DNA from: Neoechinorhynchus agilis
Taxonomy: Eukaryota; Acanthocephala
Direction: 5' to 3'
Length of the DNA: 35,166 bases
Assembly: GCA_051530055.1 (NCBI GenBank)
Contig: JBMGUZ010000023.1
Location: 1 to 35,166, forward strand
Shown: positions 10,095-22,163 of the stretch, one piece after another
Layout of the letters: each line of letters begins with the position of its first letter
Position numbering within the stretch: position 1 is the stretch's first letter
Translations under genes and position numbers: made by a program
Notes under the pieces: generated by a model
Databases searched by the model: none
What the model was told of the DNA's origin: nothing
The model's input: the letters and a program-made list of their open reading frames with translations, nothing else

Positions 10095-12222
10095 TTAGTA
10101 TTTATTTCGCAAAACCGCCGGTACGGTGAGTTCTTCGCCCGCTAACAAATCTTGAACGGTGAAAAGAGCCAATGTTTGCCTTTCCGTTCCATTAGATTTA
10201 AAGTGAACCTTCTGAACGAACAAATTGGGATTGCTCTGAGAGCGATGAAAAATATGAGACACGTTGGTGATCGACGCTACGTTTCCATTTCTCTCCTTAT
10301 CGCTGTCCAGTTGACAAACAAAATAACCCTTTGGAAGATCGTGGTTCACACGGACACCCAATCTTTTAGTTCTATGAACAAATACCTCCAAATAAGCTCG
10401 AATTCCTTGGCTGACCAATGTGTTTGGACAGTGCCCTGGACATTTACACGCATCGCCACATTCTTGAACTCCTCGTGGAATTCCACCTTCGGGCAATCTC
10501 AAATATTCGTAAGTATTTTGCTTCGAAGTCAGTGTGTTTTCTAAACTAAAATGCTCGCAAACCGGAGAAATGTAATGTAAATGAAGCATACGAAAAACTC
10601 GAATATGGATCTGTGAATTTAAGATTTAAATAATCAATCTTTACGATTGCTTTACGTAGATCCTTTTTTAGTTTAGGTAAAATATCTTAGATTCTACGAT
10701 AAAAAAACGAATTTCATTCTTAAATAGATCTGTAAATTTTCTGAAGGTATCAATTATTGCATTTTAGTATCCGGCAATTCTTCAAAATTAACGTAGAATT
10801 CAATGGGAAGTTTAATCCATGGTGCGAATTGCATTTGTTTAGACTAAACGCCACTCTTTTAAACTCGCCTAACGCCAACATTTGAGAGCATTTCTAGGTA
10901 TCAAATTTGGCGAAACTTGCGAGGATCCTGGTAGACGATAGAAAACATTCACATCAAAATGACAACGATGCTCATTGCAGAGTGGAATTTCTTTTCTTTC
11001 CAGACCATTCGAAATATCTTTATCCACGACATTTTTCCCGCTTCCAGCGTACTCATAATCGATGTCCACATTTTCTTGGAAAGTAAATAAATCGATCGAT
11101 AAATGTGACCTTGTCGTTTCCAACTGTTCGAAAACTTGACGGATTTTGTAGAATGATCGAAAACAAGGCGATACGTAGACAACTTTTTTGGTCGTCCCGG
11201 TTCGATTTATCATGCGTTTCCAACCGTAGATTAAAAGGAATGTGAAACGGATTGAATGGTCGTCTGTCGTTCAATAGATCAATAACACCAGGTCGTCCGT
11301 CCGTATAGATCAAATCAATCAATGGAGCGCATTTAAAGGAGCAGATATGGTCGTTTGATTTTATTCTTGCTTCCGGAAACATCATTCTATGCCGGGCGCC
11401 TAATCGTTTCAATGTATCAACATAATCAAATCTCACTCTGGATGAAGAAAGCTCTGATCGATGCCTCGGTTTCGGCAACAAATTCTCGTTTGTTGGTTTA
11501 CAAGGATCGTCCATAATGCAAACACAGTCAGTAGAAGTTTCGCTTTCATTCAAACTTTGTTGGTCGGAAAGCGGAAACATAATTTCTTCTTTTTTGCTTT
11601 TGAATAATGATTGAATCATTCGTATTCTATGGGAACCACGAAACACCCAAACCGGAGTTTCATTCTCAACACTAACCAGCATCATTGATCCATCAACTTC
11701 ATTCACAATGGCATTTCTCCATTGATCCGATTGCTCAGCCATGAATTCTAATTTAGAACCAATTGTAACTGCGATCAGTAGACGATTTTGAGTGAAATAC
11801 AGACTAAGGAATATCTCGAATTCATCAGGTAGGCGCGATAAGTGAACCGGAATTCTCATTTTTCCACAGCACGTCCTAATTTGGGAGACGTGGACGTATT
11901 TGGCGAATCCATTAAGGAAAAAAACCAAATATCGATAACTATTCAGGGCGTTTGGGAGTTCCGCAATAACTGCATCGCCCATTTCATTGTATTCATCCGT
12001 TTGAACAACACAGCGAGTCTCATGACTGTGCTGTGGCCATGATTCGTCAGTTGGAACGTTTATCTGATCAACTGCAACAAGAACATTACTTACCCGAATA
12101 TCACAATGCTTCTTGTAATTTGGAAGGATACTCAAGACCTCTGACCCCTTGAAAGTGCACTTAAAGTCCACGTCGTAATCCGTCATTATCATCGGATCAA
12201 ATGGTCGCTTAGATGACATCAT
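10095..12222 (-). CDS. SETDB1/eggless-like protein with degenerate SET domain
   Basis: From ATG 12222, residues 1-205 match the SETDB1 Tudor region: YRYLVFFLNGFAKYV (residues 96-110) and WRNAIVNEVDGSMMLVSV with WVFRGSHRIR (168-201). DHICSFKC (291-298) and NPFHIPF open the MBD, which continues as KVVYVSPC in another frame. The switch falls at a run of six A (11184-11189), so one extra A, real or a sequencing error, explains it. After an intron ending at about 10611 (TTCACAG) comes the second half of pre-SET (GVQECGDACKCPGHCPN) and part of SET (SNPNLFVQKVHF, LFTVQDLLAGEELTV). Lost are the first pre-SET Cys cluster, the YAG region and large insertion, NHSCSPN (aligned to RSQSNPN), the WDYNYE strand and the post-SET cysteines. 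Methyltransferase activity is therefore unlikely. It could be a pseudoenzyme that still binds histones, or a decaying paralogue. ATG 12222 directly follows TTTTATAG. Confidence 0.8.
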
Positions 12223-13031
12223 CTATAAAATATGAGATGAAGGGTTTTTTAAGCGTTGGTGGTTAATAAGTGGCTATCTTATTCTTGGACTCTTATTCTT
12301 TTGATTTTTTTGATAATTTCTGCAAATTGCATTCTAAGAAAAACAACCAATAAAAAGCGATCTCACAGAAACCAAAACCACGTCGCATTTACAAATAATT
12401 TTTCGTTAAACAAAAAATTGTTAATAAAATCCAAGTTCTGCTTGATTAGTTAAATTCACTTTGCAGCGGCCACCATGTTTTCTTTTCGAAAACAGTCGCC
12501 AAAAATAGCAGCCAATTACGATGTACGTGATTTTTCACTAATCAAATCGGGCATCATTCGACATTACAGTCGAGGATCCTCATGTTCCTGCCTTGGGAAG
12601 CCACCTTCGAGGACCCATTCGGCAATCAATGAGCCGGAAAATGGTACACCTACGATCCAGCCAATGAAAATTTGACTGCATAACGGGACCTTCTAGAACA
12701 GAACGTTCGTTAAACCGCGAGACCTTTGACAAAACTAGGAAATTTGATCATGGAGGTTAGCGATGACCATCTCGACGAAATCCCGTGGACACTCCTTCTC
12801 GAGTTCGCTATCCGCGACGCAACCTACAACCTCTTTAGGCTCTGTAGGCTCCAAAAGTCCTCCAGGTAAGCGCTCGAAAGACGGAGACGCTCAAAAGCCG
12901 AAAAGTTCGACTGCTTGCATATTGTGGTAAGCTCCATTGTCCGGACAATGCTCCGTGATATACAGCCGGAAAGGAGAGGTTTGTGACCATTCATTCAAGT
13001 TTCCGACCATTCTCCATAGTGGCTACTTTAT
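12223..13031. other. MORC2 to SETDB1-like spacer with a G+C-rich patch
   Basis: About 810 bp separate the MORC2 stop from the SETDB1-like start. The part from about 12470 to 12990 has clearly higher G+C than its surroundings. On the plus strand it holds an ATG in a perfect vertebrate-style Kozak context (GCCACCATG, 12475) opening 66 codons. A second ATG at 12750 opens 39 codons (HLDEIPWTLLLEFAIRDA inside) that run into CCAG/GTAAGC, a strong 5' splice site at 12865/12866. No family is recognised. It may be a transposon remnant or a small plus-strand gene. Confidence 0.3.
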
Positions 13032-13032
13032 T
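13027..13032 (-). terminator. Poly(A) signal of MORC2, overlapping the stop codon
   Basis: AATAAA begins on the last base of the TAA stop of the last MORC2 exon. This implies a 3' UTR of only a few tens of bases. Confidence 0.5.
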
Positions 13033-15343
13033 TAACCCCAGGGATGCTGTTTTTTCAATCCGTTAAATATCAGTCTTTCAATTTCCTTATCAAGTTCCTT
13101 GCTTCGCCTTTTGTTTGCCTTTATGGCCGTCACAGTTTCCACGTAATTCTGGAAATAAAGAATTTTACAGCGCTATCAAGAGAATGTAGCAAACCTTTCG
13201 AACTGCTTCGGTATACACAGTGAGCATTTCCTTTGTGTTCAACTCTGATAGCTCTTCAGCAGTCATTTTATCGATCTGATCAGCTTTGATTGGACTCTCG
13301 GCAGTAACCAACTCCTTCAATATCAATCTTAGATGTGAACAGAGACCATCTCGTTTTCTTAGAAAGTCATCGTAATCGCTTTGGGTTTCTCCATTTGATG
13401 CATTGGCGGATTCCTCGGGTTTATGATCAACAATTTGTTGTTCAGACACCCTTGGTTCACTTTTGACCGCAATAATTTCCTTCTTTGGTACTACTTCCAC
13501 TTTCTTTTTTGATGGGGACCTTTTAGCCGGTGCTTCCTTATCCTTTTCATTCTTCTTATGAGCAATTAAACCACGTTGGATATCCATCCCGATAGTCATT
13601 GCATTACAGTTCGCTTGGCGTGGATCTGGATGCATTCTACATTCCCAATCGATCGAAAGTCTTTCATTTAGATCCAGTGAACCTAATGGAAGTACACGCC
13701 ACTTTAAACATTTATCACATTGAACCGCAATCTTCAGCTTCTTATTTCTTCGTTCCACAAACTCGGGTTCGTTTCTTGGCTCCAATTCTCTACTCCAATC
13801 ATTGTTCAAACAATATCCATATCGCTGCCAAAACATATTCTGATCTTCTTTATAGTATCCAATATCAGTTACATAACTGGTCATAAAGTCATAGAGAACT
13901 TTAAGAAGATATCGATACTCTCGCCCATGAGCAAAATTCTGTTTATTATGCATCGGTTCAATAATGGTCGGTGGAAGGTTTACGACAGCGACCACGCCGG
14001 GGAACGAGATATTGCAAGTGTTTGAACCTGGATAAGACCTTTCGTACATACGAATCAATCGATTAGCATTGTAAACAAACGCACCGTCTCGTCTTCTATT
14101 CTGGATATTAACACCGAAATGAAATTTAATCTCCATTGGGCAATTCAATATTGTCTGACGCTGTTCAACTTGCATTCTACAAGATACTCTGGCTCATGAA
14201 GACTAGCTCAGAATTTCTTTTTACGTTTTAAGACTACTTTTTGTTGATCATCTAGTAATAGTTTTAATTTGCCCGTCTCAAAGGACAAATCTTCCTTATT
14301 CGCTTCATTTTGATTTAACTCATCTATTTTCTTTTCGGTATCAAGAGCTCGTTCCTCGGCGAGTTTCAATTCATTCTTAGCAAAATACAACTCCTTTTCA
14401 GCTCTTTTCCGAAATCTATCGGAATTGTAGATGTATTCACGGGGTTCATAGAGAGTATAGATGATTCGTGTACTCCTTACTTTCTTTCCTTGAATTGTCA
14501 GTCTCATTGATGGATTGTAGTAGAGAATAGAGACATAATGTCGAAGAGATCGTCGTTCAGGACAAAGTGCCAAATCTTCTAACGTATTACCTGGATTTGC
14601 AATTAAAATATCATTCTTTTGCGAACTAATGTCAAGCTCAGTGGTTCCGGTTGAAACGAGTTTAAGATTGTAGACAACAATCAAAGTCCCGGAACTTCCT
14701 TGTATTTTGTCGAATTGAGCCATAAAATTCGTTGTGTCATAAGGGCTATATTGGTAAATTATGTTCATTTCAAAGTTGTGAATAAGAAGCGATTTTCCAT
14801 CATTGAGTACGGGTTGAAGTGTCGATGCATCGAAAACTGGAAGAGGAACAACTACTTGTTCAATTCCTTCACTCTCATGGAACGTTCGAGAAAGCATCAG
14901 ACAAGACAGTAACCCGTCTTTTTTGGTGAACAATAACATATCGTTACCTATCCTCATCGTGCCTGATTTAAGACCATTTCCATATTGACCGATTGCTTGC
15001 AAGTTCGTTGAACGTTTTGTTGATTTACCGAACGATACAACTCCCATTGTCTCCGATGGGTTCATTCCACATCCATTGTCAAGAAAACACAAGGAAAAAC
15101 CTCCTCTTACCGAACAATGCAACTCAGTGTAAATGTGAAGGTCGGTAGATTGAGCATCCAGAGAATTATCTATCAGCTCAGCCATGGCACCAAATAAAAA
15201 CTCATGAGTTGTCCTGTAAATCAAAATATTATAAAACATTTTCAGAGTTTAGAGACCTACGAGTTTGAATGAAGGTATTCTATGGTCAATTGAGCTTTGT
15301 GAAGCATTGCATATCGGTCTCGAATTCGAAATTTTGACTCCAT
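13032..15343 (-). CDS. MORC2: MORC2-type GHKL ATPase with CW zinc finger, four exons
   Basis: The exons are 15343-15261, 15213-14225, 14186-13195 and 13148-13032, with introns of 47, 38 and 46 bp (GT-AG). The frame closes over 726 codons; the 38-bp intron could instead end 6 bp earlier. Exon 1 gives KAQLTIEYLHSNS, joined to TTHEFLFGAMAELIDNSLDA as in human MORC2. ATPase motifs are N44 in ELIDN, DNGCG (73-77) and GQYGNG (103-108). A charged coiled-coil insertion lies at about 298-355. The transducer-like part continues to FGVNIQ and HNKQNF. The CW finger (about 512-552) has CDKC, the tryptophans of CLKW and DWEC, and a last Cys. A Lys-rich linker and a short C-terminal helix (KRRSKELDKEIERL) end it. 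Human MORC2 has 1032 aa, so the C-terminal chromo-like region is missing. In vertebrates it compacts heterochromatin with HUSH. An in-frame TAG precedes the start. Confidence 0.92.
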
Positions 15344-15376
15344 TCCCTAAGTCTAGAAAAAATGAATTAAGGTCTC

Positions 15377-18300
15377 GACTTCCAGTTTTGCCATGGGGCC
15401 GAGATCCGGGATTAGGCGACCGGATCTCGTCGGTAACACTCGAAGGGGTCCTCATCCAGACGAATCCGAGGCGGTCAATGTCAGCGATTTAAATAGACTT
15501 TCCCGTTGTGGAAAACTCTAAAATAGCTAACATGCCAGTTGGGATTTCGAGATTCCTTACGCCCTGAACTTTAGTAAGCGAAAAAAGGGGAACTTTGGTG
15601 GTAGTCCTCAACGGTGATCCAGAATCCACCGAGATTGGGACCACCGCAACCGTCAATCTCCACCATCTTTCGAACTTCCAGTTTTGCCATGGGGCCGAGA
15701 TCTGAGATTAGGCGACAGGATCTCGTCGGTAACACTCGAAGGGGTCCTCATCCAGACGAATCCGAGGCGGTCAATGTCAGCGATTTAAATAGACTTTCCC
15801 GTTGTGGAAAACTCTAAAATAGCTAACATGCCAGTTGGGATTTCGAGATTCCTTACGCCCTGAACTTTAGTAAGCGAAAAAAAGGGGAACTTTGGTGGTA
15901 GTCCTCAACGGTGATCCAGAATCCACCGAGATTGGGACCACCGCAACCGTCAATCTCCACCATCTTTCGAACTTCCAGTTTTGCCATGGGGCCGAGATCT
16001 GGGATTAGGCGACCGGATCTCGTCGGTAACACTCGAAGGGGTCCTCATCCAGACGAATCCGAGGCGGTCAATGTCAGCGATTTAAATAGACTTTCCCGTT
16101 GTGGAAAACTCTAAAATAGCTAACATGCCAGTTGGGATTTCGAGATTCCTTACGCCCTGAACTTTAGTAAGCGAAAAAAGGGGAACTTTGGTGGTAGTCC
16201 TCAACGGTGATCCAGAATCCACCGAGATTGGGACCACCGCAACCGTCAATCTCCACCATCTTTCGAACTTCCATTTTGCCATGGGGCCGAGATCTGAGAT
16301 TAGGCGACCGGATCTCGTCGGTAACACTCGAAGGGGTCCTCATCCAGACGAATCCGAGGCGGTCAATGTCAGCGATTTAAATAGACTTTCCCGTTGTGGA
16401 AAACTCTAAAATAGCTAACATGCCAGTTGGGATTTCGAGATTCCTTACGCCCTGAACTTTAGTAAGCGAAAAAAGGGGAACTTTGGTGGTAGTCCTCAAC
16501 GGTGATCCAGAATCCACCGAGATTGGGACCACCGCAACCGTCAATCTCCACCATCTTTCGAACTTCCAGTTTTGCCATGGGGCCGAGATCTGGGATTAGG
16601 CGACCGGATCTCGTCGGTAACACTCGAAGGGGTCCTCATCCAGACGAATCCGAGGCGGTCAATGTCAGCGATTTAAATAGACTTTCCCGTTGTGGAAAAC
16701 TCTAAAATAGCTAACATGCCAGTTGGGATTTCGAGATTCCTTACGCCCTGAACTTTAGTAAGCGAAAAAAGGGGAACTTTGGTGGATCCTCAACGGTGAT
16801 CCAGAATCCACCGAGATTGGGACCACCGCAACCGTCAATCTCCACCATCTTTCGAACTTCCAGTTTTGCCATGGGGCCGAGATCTGGAATTAGGCGACAG
16901 GATCTCGTCGGTAACACTCGAAGGGGTCCTCATCCAGACGAATCCGAGGCGGTCAATGTCAGCGATTTAAATAGACTTTCCCGTTGTGGAAAACTCTAAA
17001 ATAGCTAACATGCCAGTTGGGATTTCGAGATTCCTTACGCCCTGAACTTTAGTAAGCGAAAAAAAGGGAACTTTGGTGGTAGTCCTCAACGGTGATCCAG
17101 AATCCACCGAGATTGGGACCACCGCAACCGTCAATCTCCACCATCTTTCGAACTTCCATTTTGCCACGGGGCCGAGATCTGAGATTAGGCGACAGGATCT
17201 CGTCGGTAACACTCGAAGGGGTCCTCATCCAGACGAATCCGAGGCGGTCAATGTCAGCGATTTAAATCAACTTTCCCGTTGTGGAAAACTCTAAAATAGC
17301 TAACATGCCAGTTGGGATTTCGAGATTCCTACGCCCTGAACTTTAGTAAGCGAAAAAAGGGGAACTTTGGTGGTAGTCCTCAACGGTGATCCAGAATCCA
17401 CCGAGATTGGGACCACCGCAACCGTCAATCTCCACCATCTTTCGAACTTCCAGTTTTGCCATGGGGCCGAGATCTGAGATTAGGCGACCGGATCTCGTCG
17501 GTAACACTCGAAGGGGTCCTCATCCAGACGAATCGAGGCGGTCAATGTCAGCGATTTAAATAGACTTTCCCGTTGTGGAAAACTCTAAAATAGCTAACAT
17601 GCCAGTTGGGATTTCGAGATTCCTTACGCCCTGAACTTTAGTAAGCGAAAAAAGGGGAACTTTGGTGGTAGTCCTCAACGGTGATCCAGAATCCACCGAG
17701 ATTGGGACCACCGCAACCGTCAATCTCCACCATCTTTCGAACTTCCATTTTGCCACGGGGCCGAGATCTGAGATTAGGCGACCGAATCTCGTCGGTAACA
17801 CTCGAAGGGGTCCTCATCCAGACGAATCCGAGGCGGTCAATGTCAGCGATTTAAATAGACTTTCCCGTTGTGGAAAACTCTAAAATAGCTAACATGCCAG
17901 TTGGGATTTCGAGATTCCTTACGCCCTGAACTTTAGTAAGCGAAAAAAGGGGAACTTTGGTGGTAGTCCTCAACGGTGATCCAGAATCCACCGAGATTGG
18001 GACCACCGCAACCGTCAATCTCCACCATCTTTCGAACTTCCAGTTTTGCCATGGGGCCGAGATCTGGGATTAGGCGACAGGATCTCGTCGGTAACACTCG
18101 AAGGGGTCCTCATCCAGACGAATCCGAGGCGGTCAATGTCAGCGATTTAAATAGACTTTCCCGTTGTGGAAAACTCTAAAATAGCTAACATGCCAGTTGG
18201 GATTTCGAGATTCCTTACGCCCTGAACTTTAGTAAGCGAAAAAAGGGGAACTTTGGTGGTAGTCCTCAACGGTGATCCAGAATCCACCGAGATTGGGACC

Positions 18301-21300
18301 ACCGCAACCGTCAATCTCCACCATCTTTCGAACTTCCAGTTTTGCCATGGGGCCGAGATCTGGGATTAGGCGACGGATCTCGTCGGTAACAATCCAGACG
18401 AATCCGAGGCGGTCAATGTCAGCGATTTAAATAGACTTTCCCGTTGTGGAAAACTCTAAAATAGCTAACATGCCAGTTGGGATTTCGAGATTCCTTACGC
18501 CCTGAACTTTAGTAAGCGAAAAAAGGGGAACTTTGGTGGTAGTCCTCAACGGTGATCCAGAATCCACCGAGATTGGGACCACCGCAACCGTCAATCTCCA
18601 CCATCTTTCGAACTTCCAGTTTTGCCATGGGGCCGAGATCTGGAATTAGGGGACAGGATCTCGTCGGTAACACTCGAAGGGGTCCTCATCCAGACGAATC
18701 CGAGGCGGTCAATGTCAGCGATTTAAATAGACTTTCCCGTTGTGGAAAACTCTAAAATAGCTAACATGCCAGTTGGGATTTCGAGATTCCTTACGCCCTG
18801 AACTTTAGTAAGCGAAAAAAAGGGAACTTTGGTGGTAGTCCTCAACGGTGATCCAGAATCCACCGAGATTGGGACCACCGCAACCGTCAATCTCCACCAT
18901 CTTTCGAACTTCCAGTTTTGCCATGGGGCCGAGATCTGAGATTAGGCGACAGGATCTCGTCGGTAACACTCGAAGGGGTCCTCATCCAGACGAATCCGAG
19001 GCGGTCAATGTCAGCGATTTAAATCAACTTTCCCGTTGTGGAAAACTCTAAAATAGCTAACATGCCAGTTGGGATTTCGAGATTCCTTACGCCCTGAACT
19101 TAGTAAGCGAAAAAAAGGGAACTTTGGTGGTAGTCCTCAACGGTGATCCAGAATCCACCGAGATTGGGACCACCGCAACCGTCAATCTCCACCATCTTGA
19201 ACAGTTTTGCCATGGGGCCGAGATCTGAGATTAGGGGACGAATCTCGTCGGTAACAATCCAGACGAATCCGAGGCGGTCAATGTCAGCGATTTAAATAGA
19301 CTTTCCCGTTGTGGAAAACTCTAAAATAGCTAACATGCCAGTTGGGATTTCGAGATTCCTTACGCCCTGAACTTTAGTAAGCGAAAAAGGAACTTTGGTG
19401 GTAGTCCTCAACGGTGATCCAGAATCCACCGAGATTGGGACCACCGCAACCGTCAATCTCCACCATCTTTCGAACTTCCAGTTTAGCCACGGGGCCGAGA
19501 TCTGAGATTAGGCGACGAATCTCGTCGGTAACAATCCAGACGAATCCGAGGCGGTCAATGTCAGCGATTTAAATAGACTTTCCCGTTGTGGAAAACTCTA
19601 AAATAGCTAACATGCCAGTTGGGATTTCGAGATTCCTTACGCCCTGAACTTTAGTAAGCGAAAAAAGGGGAACTTTGGTGGTAGTCCTCAACGGTGATCC
19701 AGAATCCACCGAGATTGGGACCACCGCAACCGTCAATCTCCACCATCTTTCGAACTTCCAGTTTTGCCATGGGGCCGAGATCTGGGATTAGGCGACAGGA
19801 TCTCGTCGGTAACACTCGAAGGGGTCCTCATCCAGACGAATCCGAGGCGGTCAATGTCACGATTTAAATAGACTTTCCCGTTGTGGAAAACTCTAAAATA
19901 GCTAACATGCCAGTTGGGATTTCGAGATTCCTTACGCCCTGAACTTTAGTAAGCGAAAAAAAGGGAACTTTGGTGGTAGTCCTCAACGGTGATCCAGAAT
20001 CCACCGAGATTGGGACCACCGCAACCGTCAATCTCCACCATCTTTCGAACTTCCAGTTTTGCCATGGGGCCGAGATCTGGAATTGGGGACAGGATCTCGT
20101 CGGTAACACTCGAAGGGTCCTCATCAGACGAATCCGAGGCGGTCAATGTCAGCGATTTAAATAGACTTTCCCGTTGTGGAAAACTCTAAAAAAACATGCC
20201 AGTTGGGATTTCGAGATTCCTTACGCCCTGAACTTTAGTAAGCGAAAAAAGGGGAACTTTGGTGGTAGTCCTCAACGGTGATCCAGAATCCACCGAGATT
20301 GGGACCACCGCAACCGTCAATCTCCACCATCTTTCGAACTTCCAGTTTTGCCACGGGGCCGAGATCTGAGATTAGGCGACCGAATCTCGTCGGTAACACT
20401 CGAAGGGGTCCTCATCCAGACGAATCCGAGGCGGTCAATGTCAGCGATTTAAATAGACTTTCCCGTTGTGGAAAACTCTAAAATAGCTAACATGCCAGTT
20501 GGGATTTCGAGATTCCTTACGCCCTGAACTTTAGTAAGCGAAAAAAAGGGGAACTTTGGTGGTAGTCCTCAACGGTGATCCAGAATCCACCGAGATTGGG
20601 ACCACCGCAACCGTCAATCTCCACCATCTTTCGAACTTCCAGTTTTGCCACGGGGCCGAGATCTGAGATTAGGCGACCGAATCTCGTCGGTAACACTCGA
20701 AGGGGTCCTCATCCAGACGAATCCGAGGCGGTCAATGTCAGCGATTTAAATAGACTTTCCCGTTGTGGAAAACTCTAAAATAGCTAACATGCCAGTTGGG
20801 ATTTCGAGATTCCTTACGCCCTGAACTTTAGTAAGCGAAAAAAGGGGAACTTTGGTGGTAGTCCTCAACGGTGATCCAGAATCCACCGAGATTGGGACCA
20901 CCGCAACCGTCAATCTCCACCATCTTTCGAACTTCCAGTTTTGCCATGGGGCCGAGATCTGGAATTAGGGGACAGGATCTCGTCGGTAACACTCGAAGGG
21001 GTCCTCATCCAGACGAATCCGAGGCGGTCAATGTCAGCGATTTAAATAGACTTTCCCGTTGTGGAAAACTCTAAAATAGCTAACATGCCAGTTGGGATTT
21101 GGAGATTCCTTACGCCCTGAACTTTAGTAAGCGAAAAAAGGGGAACTTTGGTGGTAGTCCTCAACGGTGATCCAGAATCCACCGAGATTGGGACCACCGC
21201 AACCGTCAATCTCCACCATCTTTCGAACTTCCAGTTTTGCCATGGGGCCGAGATCTGAGATTAGGCGACGAATCTCGTCGGTAACAATCCAGACGAATCC

Positions 21301-22111
21301 GAGGCGGTCAATGTCAGCGATTTAAATAGACTTTCCCGTTGTGGAAAACTAAAATAGCTAACATGCCAGTTGGGATTTCGAGATTCCTTACGCCCTGAAC
21401 TTTAGTAAGCGAAAAAAAGGGAACTTTGGTGGTAGTCCTCAACGGTGATCCAGAATCCACCGAGATTGGGACCACCGCAACCGTCAATCTCCACCATCTT
21501 TCGAACTTCCAGTTTTGCCACGGGGCCGAGATCTGAGATTAGGCGACGAATCTCGTCGGTAACAATCCAGACGAATCCGAGGCGGTCAATGTCAGCGATT
21601 TAAATCAACTTTCCCGTTGTGGAAAACTCTAAAATAGCTAACATGCCAGTTGGGATTTCGAGATTCCTTACGCCCTGAACTTTAGTAAGCGAAAAAAGGG
21701 AACTTTGGTGGTAGTCCTCAACGTGATCCAGAATCCACCGAGATTGGGACCACCGCAACCGTCAATCTCCACCATCTTTCGAACTTCCAGTTTGCCAGGG
21801 GCCGAGATCTGAGATTAGGCGACGATCTCGTCGGTAACAATCCAGACGAATCCGAGGCGGTCAATGTCAGCGATTTAAATAACTTTCCCGTTGTGGAAAA
21901 CTCTAAAATAGCTAACATGCCAGTTGGGATTTGGAGATTCCTTACGCCCTGAACTTTAGTAAGCGAAAAAAGGGGAACTTTGGTGGTAGTCCTCAACGGT
22001 GATCCAGAATCCACCGAGATTGGGACCACCGCAACCGTCAATCTCCACCATCTTTCGAACTTCCAGTTTTGCCACGGGGCCGAGATCTGAGATTAGGGGA
22101 CCGAATCTCGA
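15377..22111. repeat. Satellite array, about 24 units of ~280-297 bp
   Basis: A G+C-richer unit recurs head-to-tail at about 295-bp steps; the motif CCATGGGGCCGAGATC or its CACGG variant marks each unit. Most units are 294-297 bp; six (near 18.4, 19.25, 19.5, 21.3, 21.6 and 21.8 kb) lack ~17 bases between GGTAACA and ATCCAGACG. Units are about 95-99% alike. Each has two imperfect hairpins: CGAGATC against GATCTCG, and GGTGGT against ACCACC. Every unit shows a 67-73 codon plus-strand frame and an ~81 codon minus-strand frame, both ending inside the unit, so coding is unlikely. The left edge is about 35 bp from the MORC2 start codon; the right edge is abrupt at CCGAATCTCGAG. Confidence 0.97.
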
Positions 22112-22154
22112 GGGCTTAGAATCCTAATTTTCAGCTTTTCAATGATGAAAAGGG

Positions 22155-22163
22155 TATATAAAG
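22155..22163 (+). promoter_or_regulatory. TATA box just outside the satellite
   Basis: TATATAAAG lies 44 bp past the array edge. A start of transcription about 30 bp downstream would fall near 22185-22195. The first downstream ATG of an open frame is at 22309. Confidence 0.35.

Noticed and set aside
11189-11230. A 42-bp GT-AG intron to explain the SETDB1-like frame change
   Set aside because: It is a multiple of three and leaves the reading in the wrong frame for the MBD; one extra base in the A6 run explains the shift better.
12256-12453. Frame with a hydrophobic, signal-like N-terminus
   Set aside because: It has no ATG near the start and is AT-rich noncoding in character.
15614-22041. 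Repeated 67-107 codon frames on both strands of the satellite
   Set aside because: They recur with the unit, end inside it, shift with the poly-A run and unit length, and resemble no protein family.
15377-22111. CRISPR array or ribozyme satellite
   Set aside because: The ~295-bp units have no spacers between repeats and the genes are animal. I looked for the hammerhead core CTGATGA...GAAA on both strands; only an imperfect CTGGATGAG is present, without matching stems.
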